A DNA stretch of 34,685 nucleotides, from the NCBI GenBank assembly GCA_002343185.1, contig DDRT01000008.1, positions 38,922-73,606 of the forward strand. Reading direction: 5' to 3'. The stretch is from Deltaproteobacteria bacterium UBA2409 (GTDB lineage: Bacteria; Bdellovibrionota_C; UBA2361; DDRT01). The position numbers were made by a program, and so were the translations under genes. A model generated the notes under the pieces. That model worked only from the letters and a program-made list of their open reading frames with translations, was not told where the DNA came from and did not search any database. Position 1 is the stretch's first letter; every line of letters begins with the position of its first letter. Below are positions 6,386 through 13,970 of this stretch, piece by piece.

Positions 6386-7024
6386 ATGGATTCTTCAGTT
6401 AAAACATCAACGCTGGCACCTGTTCAAAGGCAAACGCTTGAATTTCTTAGAAATTTTATAGCAGATAATGGATACGCTCCGCCATTAAAGAAAATAGCAG
6501 AGGCTATTGGGGTCAGATCAGCCTCTACGGCCCACTTTCACCTTGAAAGATTAGAGCAAAAAGGGTTTTTAAAGCGCCACGATGATGGAGGAATCGAGAT
6601 TGTGGAGGTCTCTCCTATAGAGCTCTCACCAACAGCTGTTCCGCTTGTAGGAACAATCGCTGCTGGAGCCCCTATTGATGCTGTAGAGTCGCCATCCTCA
6701 ATCGATATACCTGCCTGGATGCTTTCAGGAAAAGGTGAGGTCTTCTGTCTTGAGGTCAGCGGAAACTCAATGATTGAAGATCATATATGCGATGGTGATA
6801 TAGTTGTAATTCGAAAGCAGGATAGTGCTGATGACGGAGACGTAGTGGTTGCACTTTTACAGGATAATACAGCAACTTTAAAACGATTTCGCCGATTGAA
6901 GAATGGGAAGGTAATGCTAATCCCATCAAATTCTGCCCTTCAGCCTATTACGGTAGATCCTATAAAAGGAGAGGGTGTAGAGATTCAAGGAGTGTTAGTA
7001 GGAATATTGAGGCATTTTCATTAA
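6386..7024 (+). CDS. lexA: LexA repressor, SOS regulator
   Basis: LexA represses DNA-damage genes and cleaves itself when RecA forms filaments on single-stranded DNA. Numbered from ATG 6386 (212 residues), the N-terminal winged helix-turn-helix covers about 10-65 (QRQTLEFLRNFI, then SASTAHFHLERLEQKGFL). The C-terminal S24 peptidase domain carries the self-cleavage bond Ala93-Gly94 in VGTIAAGAP, the catalytic Ser128 in SGNSMIEDH and Lys166 in TATLKRF. Length matches the family (about 200). The frame is open back to 6311, but the likely promoter lies inside that extension, so 6386 (or 6377) is preferred; no ribosome site is seen. recA follows after 24 bases, so the pair is probably one SOS-controlled operon. 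Confidence 0.95.
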   Translation: MDSSVKTSTLAPVQRQTLEFLRNFIADNGYAPPLKKIAEAIGVRSASTAHFHLERLEQKGFLKRHDDGGIEIVEVSPIELSPTAVPLVGTIAAGAPIDAVESPSSIDIPAWMLSGKGEVFCLEVSGNSMIEDHICDGDIVVIRKQDSADDGDVVVALLQDNTATLKRFRRLKNGKVMLIPSNSALQPITVDPIKGEGVEIQGVLVGILRHFH

Positions 7025-7048
7025 AGATAATTTAGTAGAAGGAATAAT

Positions 7049-8152
7049 ATGAGCAACGGTGTTAGTAACAATAACCAAGAGAAAGAGAAGAATCTTCAAT
7101 CAGCGATAAGCCAACTTGAAAAGAAGTATGGTCAGGGAGCTATAATGAAGCTATCCCCAGAGGGGCTAGGAAAAGCGATAGAATCTTATTCAACTGGAAG
7201 TTTAGGTTTAGATATAGCATTAGGAATTGGTGGAATTCCAAAAGGGAGAATTCTGGAAGTTTATGGTCCTGAATCATCTGGAAAAACTACACTAGCTCTA
7301 CACGCTGCTGCAGAAGTTCAGAAAAAAGGTGGGACTGTAGTTTTTATTGATGCAGAACACGCACTTGATGTTTCATATGCAAAGAAACTTGGGGTTGATA
7401 CCAGTAAACTTTTAGTAAGTCAGCCTGACTGCGGCGAGCAAGCCTTAGAGATCTGTGAAACACTTTTGACATCGGCATCAGTAGATCTAATTGTGATAGA
7501 TTCTGTTGCGGCACTTGTTCCAAGGGCCGAGATTGATGGTGAAATGGGCGATCAACAGCCGGGTCTTCAAGCACGTTTGATGAGTAAGGCTCTTAGGAAG
7601 CTAACAGCTCTATCTGCGAGAGTTGGCTGCTCAATTTTATTTATTAACCAGATAAGAATGAAGATTGGAGTTATGTTTGGATCTCCAGAAACAACTACTG
7701 GCGGTAATGCTCTAAAATTCTATGCATCTGTCAGAATGGATGTACGAAGAATCGGATCAATTAAGGATTCTGTTGATGTTACAGGCAATAGAGTGAGAGT
7801 TAAGGTTGTGAAAAACAAGGTAGCACCTCCATTTAGAGAAGCAGAGTTTGATGTGATCTTCAATGAAGGAATAAGCAGGATCGGAGAAGTTGTAGATATT
7901 GGGGTAGATAAAGGGATTATTGATAAAGCAGGTGCCTGGTTCTCATTCAAGGGAGAACGGCTTGGCCAGGGTCGAGAGGGTGCCAAGACATTTCTAAAAG
8001 AGAATCCCGATGTAAGAGCAGAAATTGAGAGATTAATCTTTGAAACTGTTGGTGTAGGAAAGACTGAAGAGACAGCCCCTGCTACTGAAGAAAAAAAGAT
8101 AAAGCCTAAAAAAGCAAAGGAAGAGGCTGAACTAGCTGCAGGAGTTGTGTAA
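7049..8152 (+). CDS. recA: Recombinase RecA
   Basis: This is the DNA strand-exchange ATPase and SOS co-protease. Residues are nearly invariant through the core: Walker A GPESSGKTT (73-81), the catalytic Glu in DAEHALD (E103), Walker B LIVID (147-151), and the L2 region from Gln201 (NQIRMKIGVMFGSPETTTGG). At 367 residues it is slightly long. The C-terminal tail is a mixed Lys/Glu/Ala sequence (EEKKIKPKKAKEEAELAAG) rather than the strongly acidic tail of E. coli, which could alter how RecA activity is moderated. ATG 7049 has a strong GAAGGA ribosome site. It lies just behind lexA, and a short hairpin follows nine bases after the stop. Confidence 0.98.
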   Translation: MSNGVSNNNQEKEKNLQSAISQLEKKYGQGAIMKLSPEGLGKAIESYSTGSLGLDIALGIGGIPKGRILEVYGPESSGKTTLALHAAAEVQKKGGTVVFIDAEHALDVSYAKKLGVDTSKLLVSQPDCGEQALEICETLLTSASVDLIVIDSVAALVPRAEIDGEMGDQQPGLQARLMSKALRKLTALSARVGCSILFINQIRMKIGVMFGSPETTTGGNALKFYASVRMDVRRIGSIKDSVDVTGNRVRVKVVKNKVAPPFREAEFDVIFNEGISRIGEVVDIGVDKGIIDKAGAWFSFKGERLGQGREGAKTFLKENPDVRAEIERLIFETVGVGKTEETAPATEEKKIKPKKAKEEAELAAGVV

Positions 8153-8160
8153 CACATAGA

Positions 8161-8179
8161 TCGTTATATATCATAACGA
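8161..8179 (+). terminator. Weak hairpin after recA
   Basis: TCGTTAT (8161-8167) pairs perfectly with ATAACGA (8173-8179) around a five-base loop, followed by GTTTAT. The stem is A/T-rich and the T run poor, so it may only attenuate read-through into the gene at 8186. Confidence 0.35.
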
Positions 8180-8185
8180 GTTTAT

Positions 8186-8614
8186 ATGCTTGGGCTCTTA
8201 CAACTCGCAACTGACGCTCCGATTGCTAGGAAGGATCCTAGTCAATGGCAAAAATTCAAAACTGAGTACAAACTGGATCTAGAGCCAGGAATTGAATTTT
8301 TACTCGACCCTAAGATTCAGCTAACACTGAACCGATTACAGGGTGAAGTAAAAATGCTTCCATGTAAAATTGGGATAGAGATCAGTCCATTCGAAAATAT
8401 TTTTCTACCAAGATCCTGCAAGGATAAGCGTCGACTTCTTGCTGCCATTAGGCAGTTTACAGGTTCAAAAAAGGAGGAAACTGCCCTTGAAGCTTCTGGC
8501 AAACTCCAACTAAACATTAGTGAAAATTCGGGGAAATTTACACTCGATCAAGAGACAGTCAGAATCGTCAGGAATCTTGAAGAAAGTCCTGGGAATAATC
8601 CTGAAATCAGCTGA
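8186..8614 (+). CDS. Protein of unknown function downstream of recA (first part of a frame broken by TGA)
   Basis: A 142-residue product with no signal peptide or clear membrane segment. It is mixed alpha/beta, with charged patches (RSCKDKRRLLAAIRQF, EKKEE-type segments) and a repeated beta-like pattern (SGKLQLNISENSGKFTLDQE). I recognise no family. The frame stays open for another 102 codons after the TGA at 8612-8614, up to 8920, so this may be the N-terminal part of one longer protein. ATG 8186 has no ribosome site and lies just after the recA hairpin, so expression may depend on read-through from lexA-recA, which would make it damage-inducible. That is an inference from position only. Confidence 0.5.
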   Translation: MLGLLQLATDAPIARKDPSQWQKFKTEYKLDLEPGIEFLLDPKIQLTLNRLQGEVKMLPCKIGIEISPFENIFLPRSCKDKRRLLAAIRQFTGSKKEETALEASGKLQLNISENSGKFTLDQETVRIVRNLEESPGNNPEIS

Positions 8615-8701
8615 AAACTTACTGCCTGCTTTATTGATTCTGATTTTAGAAAACTGAATAAATCTTCCACTTCAAGGCTCCACCAAGAGCAGCAGCAGGC
8701 C

Positions 8702-8920
8702 TTGGATGATCTGACTAAAACTGTTTCAAGTGGAATTGAAGCGATTGATCGCTTTTTCGCTAATAATTCTACTACATCTCTGGAACTTATAACGTCAGTT
8801 CTGCGGGTTGGAGGAAGCTTATTAGAGCTTCAAGCAAGACTTAATCTATTTAAAGAATCAATTCGATTCACAAGACAATGCGCAACATCGATCGCTTTTG
8901 AATATAATAATCAAGTATAA
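8702..8920 (+). CDS. Small helical protein or C-terminal remnant of the gene at 8186
   Basis: From TTG 8702 the product is 72 residues, helical and leucine-rich (LELITSVLRVGGSLLELQAR). It shares its reading frame with the gene at 8186. Between the TGA at 8612 and this TTG there are 29 open codons with no ATG, including a Gln-rich stretch (HQEQQQA). The lack of a good start and the open frame upstream make a nonsense-interrupted single gene as likely as an independent small protein. No family is recognised. Confidence 0.35.
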   Translation: MDDLTKTVSSGIEAIDRFFANNSTTSLELITSVLRVGGSLLELQARLNLFKESIRFTRQCATSIAFEYNNQV

Positions 8921-8936
8921 GCTTGTAATGGTAGCC

Positions 8937-9752
8937 TCATTCACAATGAGCGCTTCTAACTTCTAACGCTTCCTTCATCCACTCTTTCATCCTTTTAGAG
9001 CGACTGACTGGATCAGGATGGGTAGAGAGTAGTTCGGGAGGCCTTGAGCCGGTGCTGCTCATTCTTTCCCAAAGCTTTGGCGCTTCTTCTGGATTAAAAC
9101 ATGCTCTAGCCATATAGATTAACCCCATATAGTCTGCTTCACTTTCATGATCTCTAGAAAATGGAAGTGTCATCCCAAAATGAGTTCCTGCGCCAATAGC
9201 AGCCAAGATTAATCTTTGATGTTGAGGTTCAAGTTCTCCAACCGAAACAGAAGCAGCTAGCGATCCCCACTGTATTAGTTTATTTTGGGTCATTCTTTCA
9301 GCTCCATGTCTTGCAACAGCATGAGCCATTTCATGGCCAAGTATTGTTGCTAACCCATCTTCATTTTTAGCGATCGGCAGAATCCCAGTGTATACGGCAA
9401 TCTTCCCTCCTGGAAGCGCAAATGCGTTAGCTTCCTCAGATCTGATAACCGAAACTTCCCACTCAAAATCTCGTTCAGTTACCACTGGAATAAGACGATC
9501 TATGACTCTTTTTACAAACTCAACATCGGAACCATTTCTTAAAACATCCGATTCTCGAAGAATCTGTCTGTATGAACTTATCCCAAGAGCAAGCTCCTGA
9601 CTCATCGAGACATCTACAAACTGCGCTCTACCTGTTAACGGTACAGTTTCCTGATTTAGGTTGTAATAAACTACAGCGAACAAACCAAAGACAATTAATG
9701 GCCAGACCCGTATTCTTCTTCGCGATTCATAGTTTCTTCGCCCAAATCGCAT
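8937..9752 (-). CDS. M48-family membrane-anchored zinc metalloprotease
   Basis: The 271-residue protein has a basic N-terminus, one membrane anchor or uncleaved signal (about residues 15-30) and a periplasmic M48 peptidase domain. The zinc site is H140-E-M-A-H144, with the third ligand in ESEAD (Glu203, with Asp207). The family's late STHPDP and Arg-containing segment (243-254) is present. Relatives such as BepA and LoiP handle outer-membrane protein quality control. It is shorter than BepA and lacks the TPR half. Its ATG follows directly on the stop of the wzc-like gene with no gap, so it is translated from the polysaccharide-export message. A role in maturing or clearing the export complex is an inference. 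Confidence 0.9.
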   Translation of the reverse strand: MRFGRRNYESRRRIRVWPLIVFGLFAVVYYNLNQETVPLTGRAQFVDVSMSQELALGISSYRQILRESDVLRNGSDVEFVKRVIDRLIPVVTERDFEWEVSVIRSEEANAFALPGGKIAVYTGILPIAKNEDGLATILGHEMAHAVARHGAERMTQNKLIQWGSLAASVSVGELEPQHQRLILAAIGAGTHFGMTLPFSRDHESEADYMGLIYMARACFNPEEAPKLWERMSSTGSRPPELLSTHPDPVSRSKRMKEWMKEALEVRSAHCE

Positions 9753-11903
9753 CTACGATCCTTGAGCTTGCTGAGCTTCTTCGTGATAGTACGAGTAGTA
9801 GTATCGATTGTAATAGTAATAATCACCACCAAGAATATTCACATCGTTCAATACTACTCCTAAGATCTGAGATCCGACTGAAGAAAGTCTCTTTTTAGCA
9901 TCAAACACTACTTTTTTAGGCGTTGCACCGCCTTTGACTACCAACACCACACCATCAACAATTCTAGAAAGAATTACAGAATCGGTAACTGGCAAGACTG
10001 GAGGACAATCTATTAAAACATAATCGAAATGCTCACTTAGTGAATTCAATAACGAGCTCATCTCCTCGGAACCTAAAAGCTCAGCAGGATTTGGGGGTAC
10101 CCTTCCACTGGATATAATTGAGACTCTTTTTAGTACATCAGTTCTTAGAACATCATCCAGTTTTGCCTGACCAGTTAATAGCTCAACAAGGCCTTTACCA
10201 CTATTCTCCCCTTCAAGAGTTTTTAATACATTCGGACGCCTTAGATCAGCATCTATTAAAGCTACTCTTCCACCAGAACTAGCTAGACATGCAGCCAGAT
10301 TAAGAGCAGTTGTTGTTTTTCCCTCCCCCGACTGAGCAGATGTGATCAAAATAGTCCTTGGGGCTTCACCAGCTTGTGATAATAAAATCCCTGTTCTTAT
10401 TGTTCTATAAGCCTCAGATGCTAGCGATTTAGGATCTTTCAAAAATACAACATCTTTTTTTAATGCAGGTAAATTACTTTCTTCTTCAGATTTTTCTAGG
10501 CTAAAGGATGGAATCACCCCCAACGAAGGTAGTCGGAGGAATTGTGTAAGCTCTTCAGGGGTCTTAACAGTATTATCTATATAAGAAAGCAGGAAGGCCG
10601 AAGCCACTGCAACTACAACCCCTAAAATAAGTCCAATGGCTACGAATAAAGTTTTTCTTGGATAGGACGGACTTAACGGTGATAGGGCATAATCAACTAC
10701 TGAAATATTTGAAGCATTGCTTTCTACTGAAACAGAAAGTTCTTTTATCTGCTTTAGAATAGAGTCCAGAAGTTCTCTTGATGTTTCAAGCTCTCTGTTT
10801 AGAATATTATATTGAACCGTACTACGAGATAGTTCGAAAGCCTGGCTCTTTTGAAGCTCAAGCTCTTCTTTTAACTGTGCTTCTTCACTCCTTGCAGCCT
10901 CCATCTTTGCCTTAAGACCAGTTATAATTTGTCCCTGTTGGCCGTCGATGGAATTTTTTAGTCCTGCTATCTGACTAGATAATTGTTTCATTCTTGGATA
11001 CTCGCCGGTAAATTTTTCTCCAAGCTGTCTATACTCGGCCTCTAATCGACCTAGCTCAGTTCTTAAGCTCTGAGTGGATTGATCTTCAACCCCTGACTTC
11101 CCTGCTTCATGACCTGCAAGTGCCTCTTCATATGTTTTTTCTGCTACTATTCTTTTTGCAGTAGCATCAGTAAGTAACTGATTTAATCTAGATAATTTTT
11201 GAGCGGTGATATTCTCATCCTTATTAAGAGCAACTATCGAATTGTCTTCGGCATACTGAGCCATTTCCCGCTCAAGAGAGGCGACTTTATTTCTAAGCTC
11301 CCCAGCTTGAGTTTTCAAATACTGAATACCTCTGGATTGTTGCTCAACTCTTGAATCCCTAGTCCATTCTATAAATGAGTCAACGTGAGCATTTGCTATA
11401 GTAGCAGCTAAACTTGGATCTTTTAGAGTTACCTGAATATCAACCAGCGAGGTTCTTCTTACCGGGTTAATTTTAACTGAATCTAGGTATTTTTTTATTA
11501 TTCTTTCATCAAGCTCTGCTTTATCTTCGCCAAAGACTTTAAAAAACTGCTCATCTTGAAGAATTCTAGCTACAAGACTTCTTGATTCAAGCTCTCTGAC
11601 TTGGGTCTCCATAAAATTTGATTCTCTAGTTCTTTGCTGAAGTATGTCCTCAACCTGAGCTGAGGGCAGAACAGGATCATAGGAGCCGATCCGCAACCTT
11701 GCAGTTGCTGTATAAAGTGGAGTTCTAGTAAATGCAATTATCAAAGAAACAACAAGGAATCCAAGGACTATAGCGACAAGAAGCTTTCTATACTTTACAA
11801 GTATCCTCCAGTACTCTCGAAGCTCAACATCCGAGGCGGTTGAATGCTCCTCGAAACCGATTTGTGGTGGGAGATTTCTTACAACTGCTGGTAGCTCTGA
11901 CAC
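9753..11903 (-). CDS. Wzc-type polysaccharide co-polymerase / tyrosine autokinase
   Basis: One 716-residue protein combines both halves of the system. A Wzz-type N-terminal domain has TM1 at about 41-59 and TM2 at about 419-440, with a long periplasmic coiled coil between them. The cytoplasmic bacterial tyrosine kinase domain follows: EAYR (497-500), Walker A SAQSGEGKTT (522-531), Walker A' ALIDADLRRP (548-557) and Walker B VLIDCPP (629-635). The C-terminus has a cluster of nine tyrosines between residues 695 and 706, the expected autophosphorylation tail. Such proteins control chain length and export of capsule or exopolysaccharide with an outer-membrane Wza partner, here the gene just upstream. 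The start is GTG, with TAATAT six bases before it and no ribosome site, so it may have its own promoter. Confidence 0.93.
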   Translation of the reverse strand: MSELPAVVRNLPPQIGFEEHSTASDVELREYWRILVKYRKLLVAIVLGFLVVSLIIAFTRTPLYTATARLRIGSYDPVLPSAQVEDILQQRTRESNFMETQVRELESRSLVARILQDEQFFKVFGEDKAELDERIIKKYLDSVKINPVRRTSLVDIQVTLKDPSLAATIANAHVDSFIEWTRDSRVEQQSRGIQYLKTQAGELRNKVASLEREMAQYAEDNSIVALNKDENITAQKLSRLNQLLTDATAKRIVAEKTYEEALAGHEAGKSGVEDQSTQSLRTELGRLEAEYRQLGEKFTGEYPRMKQLSSQIAGLKNSIDGQQGQIITGLKAKMEAARSEEAQLKEELELQKSQAFELSRSTVQYNILNRELETSRELLDSILKQIKELSVSVESNASNISVVDYALSPLSPSYPRKTLFVAIGLILGVVVAVASAFLLSYIDNTVKTPEELTQFLRLPSLGVIPSFSLEKSEEESNLPALKKDVVFLKDPKSLASEAYRTIRTGILLSQAGEAPRTILITSAQSGEGKTTTALNLAACLASSGGRVALIDADLRRPNVLKTLEGENSGKGLVELLTGQAKLDDVLRTDVLKRVSIISSGRVPPNPAELLGSEEMSSLLNSLSEHFDYVLIDCPPVLPVTDSVILSRIVDGVVLVVKGGATPKKVVFDAKKRLSSVGSQILGVVLNDVNILGGDYYYYNRYYYSYYHEEAQQAQGS

Positions 11904-11959
11904 CGATAAATATTAACCTAAATTAAACCATGTTTCTAGGTATAAACCAGTAAGACTCG

Positions 11960-13072
11960 TCACTTAGCTACGTTAACCGTTCCACCTACACCAAAGTTGA
12001 GGATTCCTGTGATTGTTTTATATGTATCTTCCCCAAGACGCCTACTACCATGTGTTGGAACTCTGATCACATCTCCAGATCTAACTCGAATATCAGTTTG
12101 TGCTCCGTAAGCTATCTGCTTGAGATCTACAATAAATCTAAGTGGTTCCGACTCTCCAACATCCCTAATGAGCTCAACCTCTTCAATATCAGCACTGTAT
12201 GTAATTCCACCGGCAGAAGCCAAAGCACCTAAAAGGGTCATCTGTCTTGAAACATCATAAGGGCCAGGTTTTTCAATCTCACCTTCAATCATAACCTTCC
12301 CTCCTTCAGGAACAACAACCATATCACCAGGTCTCATCGGGATCTCAACTGGAATACCACCCCCCGTACCAAGCACCTTATCAATTGGAATCTCAATTCC
12401 AGATTGTGTGTTAGGATTCACTGTGCCTGTTAGAGCTAATCTAGCTCGTGCTTCAGCATTATTCAGATCACCTAATCCTGAAAGCTCGCCAGGAACTATC
12501 AAAATATGAGAACCAGCTTTATCACCAACACCACCAGCCTCAGCAAGGAGCTCAAGGATACTATTTGAGCTTTTTCTTAGTGGATAACTTCCAGGCTTAG
12601 ATACTGCCCCAACAACTGCAACCTTCTGACTGCCATAAGAAGCAACTGAAAGTGAAACTTGTGGATTTCTCACAAAAGCACTTAATTTTCTTGTAAGCTC
12701 AGCTAGTAGCTCTGATTCTGACTTTCCAACTACCTGAACCATCCCTACTAAAGGAAGCTCAATCTCACCTGTCTGCCTCACAGGCATCTCTAGATTCAAT
12801 TCAGGAACATCAAATACTGAGATTCTTATCGAATCTCCAGGGCCAATTCTATATGAAGCATCTCCTGATCCTGAGCCTGATCTTTGTTTAATAAGATTGA
12901 TCAATCTATTGATCTGGTCATCCTGATATGCGTTGAATCTTGCATTATCCTCTTCAATTGATCTAATTGGAAGATTCTTACTCTCTGCCTGTTTAATTAC
13001 TGTAGATCTTGATTCTATCACTGCTCTGGTAGCGCAAGCTGAAAGGAATAATAAGAGTAAAAAATATCGCAT
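11960..13072 (-). CDS. Wza-type outer-membrane polysaccharide export lipoprotein
   Basis: From ATG 13072 (370 residues) the product begins MRYFLLLLFLSAC, a lipoprotein signal with lipobox LSAC and acylation at Cys13. A polysaccharide-export (Poly_export) domain begins at YRIGPGDSIRISVFDVPEL, followed by SLBB-type domains (KVAVVGAVSKPGSYPL with ILELLAEAGG; VMIEGEIEKPGPYDV with LLGALASAGGI). A short C-terminal segment, FGVGGTVNV, may be the membrane-spanning helix. The protein should form the outer-membrane channel for the polymer handled by the Wzc-type protein next to it. The frame is open to a TTG at 13132, but that extension would bury the signal peptide. TAGTTT lies seven bases before the ATG. 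No glycosyltransferase or Wzx/Wzy gene is in the window, so the polymer cannot be identified. Confidence 0.92.
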   Translation of the reverse strand: MRYFLLLLFLSACATRAVIESRSTVIKQAESKNLPIRSIEEDNARFNAYQDDQINRLINLIKQRSGSGSGDASYRIGPGDSIRISVFDVPELNLEMPVRQTGEIELPLVGMVQVVGKSESELLAELTRKLSAFVRNPQVSLSVASYGSQKVAVVGAVSKPGSYPLRKSSNSILELLAEAGGVGDKAGSHILIVPGELSGLGDLNNAEARARLALTGTVNPNTQSGIEIPIDKVLGTGGGIPVEIPMRPGDMVVVPEGGKVMIEGEIEKPGPYDVSRQMTLLGALASAGGITYSADIEEVELIRDVGESEPLRFIVDLKQIAYGAQTDIRVRSGDVIRVPTHGSRRLGEDTYKTITGILNFGVGGTVNVAK

Positions 13073-13140
13073 CAAATGAAAACTATCGTCTAGAACTGGT
13101 GAAGAATCAAGGTATGAAGTCGAGAAGAACAATCGAAATA

Positions 13141-13233
13141 CTTGGGGGTCAGGCGACTTGGGGGTCAGGCCGGAAGGCCTGACCAGGCAGCTGCTAGCAT
13201 TTGCCTAGTCAGGCCTCCAAGGGGTAACCCCTT
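13141..13233. repeat. Full copy of the dispersed hairpin repeat, with a partial tandem duplication
   Basis: CTTGGGGGTCAGGC occurs at 13141-13154 and again at 13157-13170. The second copy leads into GGTCAGGCC/GGCCTGACC (13163-13171 with 13176-13184, loop GGAA). A second, longer pairing joins GGCCTGACCAGGCA (13176-13189) to TGCCTAGTCAGGCC downstream with one mismatch. A small AAGGGG/CCCCTT hairpin (13219-13233) lies next to the stop of the gene at 13236 and could end its transcription. The element sits between that stop and the start of the wza-like gene. Confidence 0.8.
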
Positions 13234-13235
13234 AT

Positions 13236-13970
13236 CTAACTACCCTCTTCCGCATATCGGAAATTTTCTAAGCTCATCATCTCAAAGCAATATCCAATAA
13301 AGCTTTTTCTCCTGACACCTTTATATCCATCACATCCAAAGAACTGCAAAGTAGGATCGTCCTTAAATCCTATTTCTCCTCGGGTAAAATAAGAAGAAAA
13401 TTCACCACTACGAATTTTAGAGATTGCTGATTCAGGATCAGGATCTACAACGATAGATACGTAATGATACTTGCCCTTGATCTTACCTCTTAAATCAACA
13501 CTCTTACCTGGTCTAATCTTTGTAATATAAAATGCCCCTGCTCCAATGGGGTGTGTACCAGTAAAAAAGTTCTCCTTTAACAGCCCCTTAGGTACAATGT
13601 GGCAGTCTGAGATCTTTTTAGAATCCCCAGTTACTTCGACGATTCCACTGTCAGCTTCATAAAATCTGGCTGTCACGGGCACCCCACACTGCTTTAGTGA
13701 CTCAAAAACATCGCTAAGACCAATACGAGTAGAATTTGAGAATGTTGCATCGGGTGCCACCAGGAAAGCCCAATGGTTAGGTCTCACCTCTAGCTCACTA
13801 ACCAATCTAGGTACAGGCTCACCATTTAACAAAAGAGCACTTTGAGTTGCACTAAGCACGGCTAAGGAACATGGAGAGTTGTCCTTGTAGTCAGTACAAA
13901 ATGAGTCAACGCCTATCGTTATAGTCTCAGCGAAGCATATAGTAGAGATTAACAAGGTTAAGATCTTCAT
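13236..13970 (-). CDS. Short periplasmic protein resembling half of a family-5 solute-binding protein
   Basis: The 244-residue product has a clean signal peptide (MKILTLLISTICFA, then ET). The segment THPIGAGAFYITKIRPGKSV followed by a region ending PESAISKIRSGEFSSYF resembles the GTGPY and AxxxLxSGxxD parts of oligopeptide-type (SBP_bac_5) binding proteins. Those are about 500 residues, so at most one lobe would be present. Cysteines are frequent (FCTDYKDNSPC, KQCGV, DCHI, GCDGYKG, GYCFE), suggesting disulfides. No ABC permease gene is nearby. Its ATG overlaps the stop of the upstream TPR gene (13967-13970), placing it last in the skp-fabZ-lpxA-lpxI operon. It could be a receptor lobe reused for sensing or binding; the function is not established. 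Confidence 0.6.
   Translation of the reverse strand: MKILTLLISTICFAETITIGVDSFCTDYKDNSPCSLAVLSATQSALLLNGEPVPRLVSELEVRPNHWAFLVAPDATFSNSTRIGLSDVFESLKQCGVPVTARFYEADSGIVEVTGDSKKISDCHIVPKGLLKENFFTGTHPIGAGAFYITKIRPGKSVDLRGKIKGKYHYVSIVVDPDPESAISKIRSGEFSSYFTRGEIGFKDDPTLQFFGCDGYKGVRRKSFIGYCFEMMSLENFRYAEEGS

Noticed and set aside
7720..8157. 145-residue antisense frame within recA
   Set aside because: It is a Ser/Thr/Leu-rich shadow of a fully conserved recA reading frame.
8612..8614. TGA as a selenocysteine codon
   Set aside because: The position has no redox-type context, no SECIS-like hairpin is evident just downstream, and no selenoprotein genes are in the window; nonsense mutation or separate genes are simpler.
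13073..13132. N-terminal extension of the wza-like gene to TTG 13132
   Set aside because: It would place 20 extra residues before a complete lipoprotein signal; ATG 13072 fits the lipobox position.
13219..13233. AAGGGG-TAA-CCCCTT as a strong intrinsic terminator
   Set aside because: The stem is only six pairs and no T run follows in either direction; kept only as part of the repeat.
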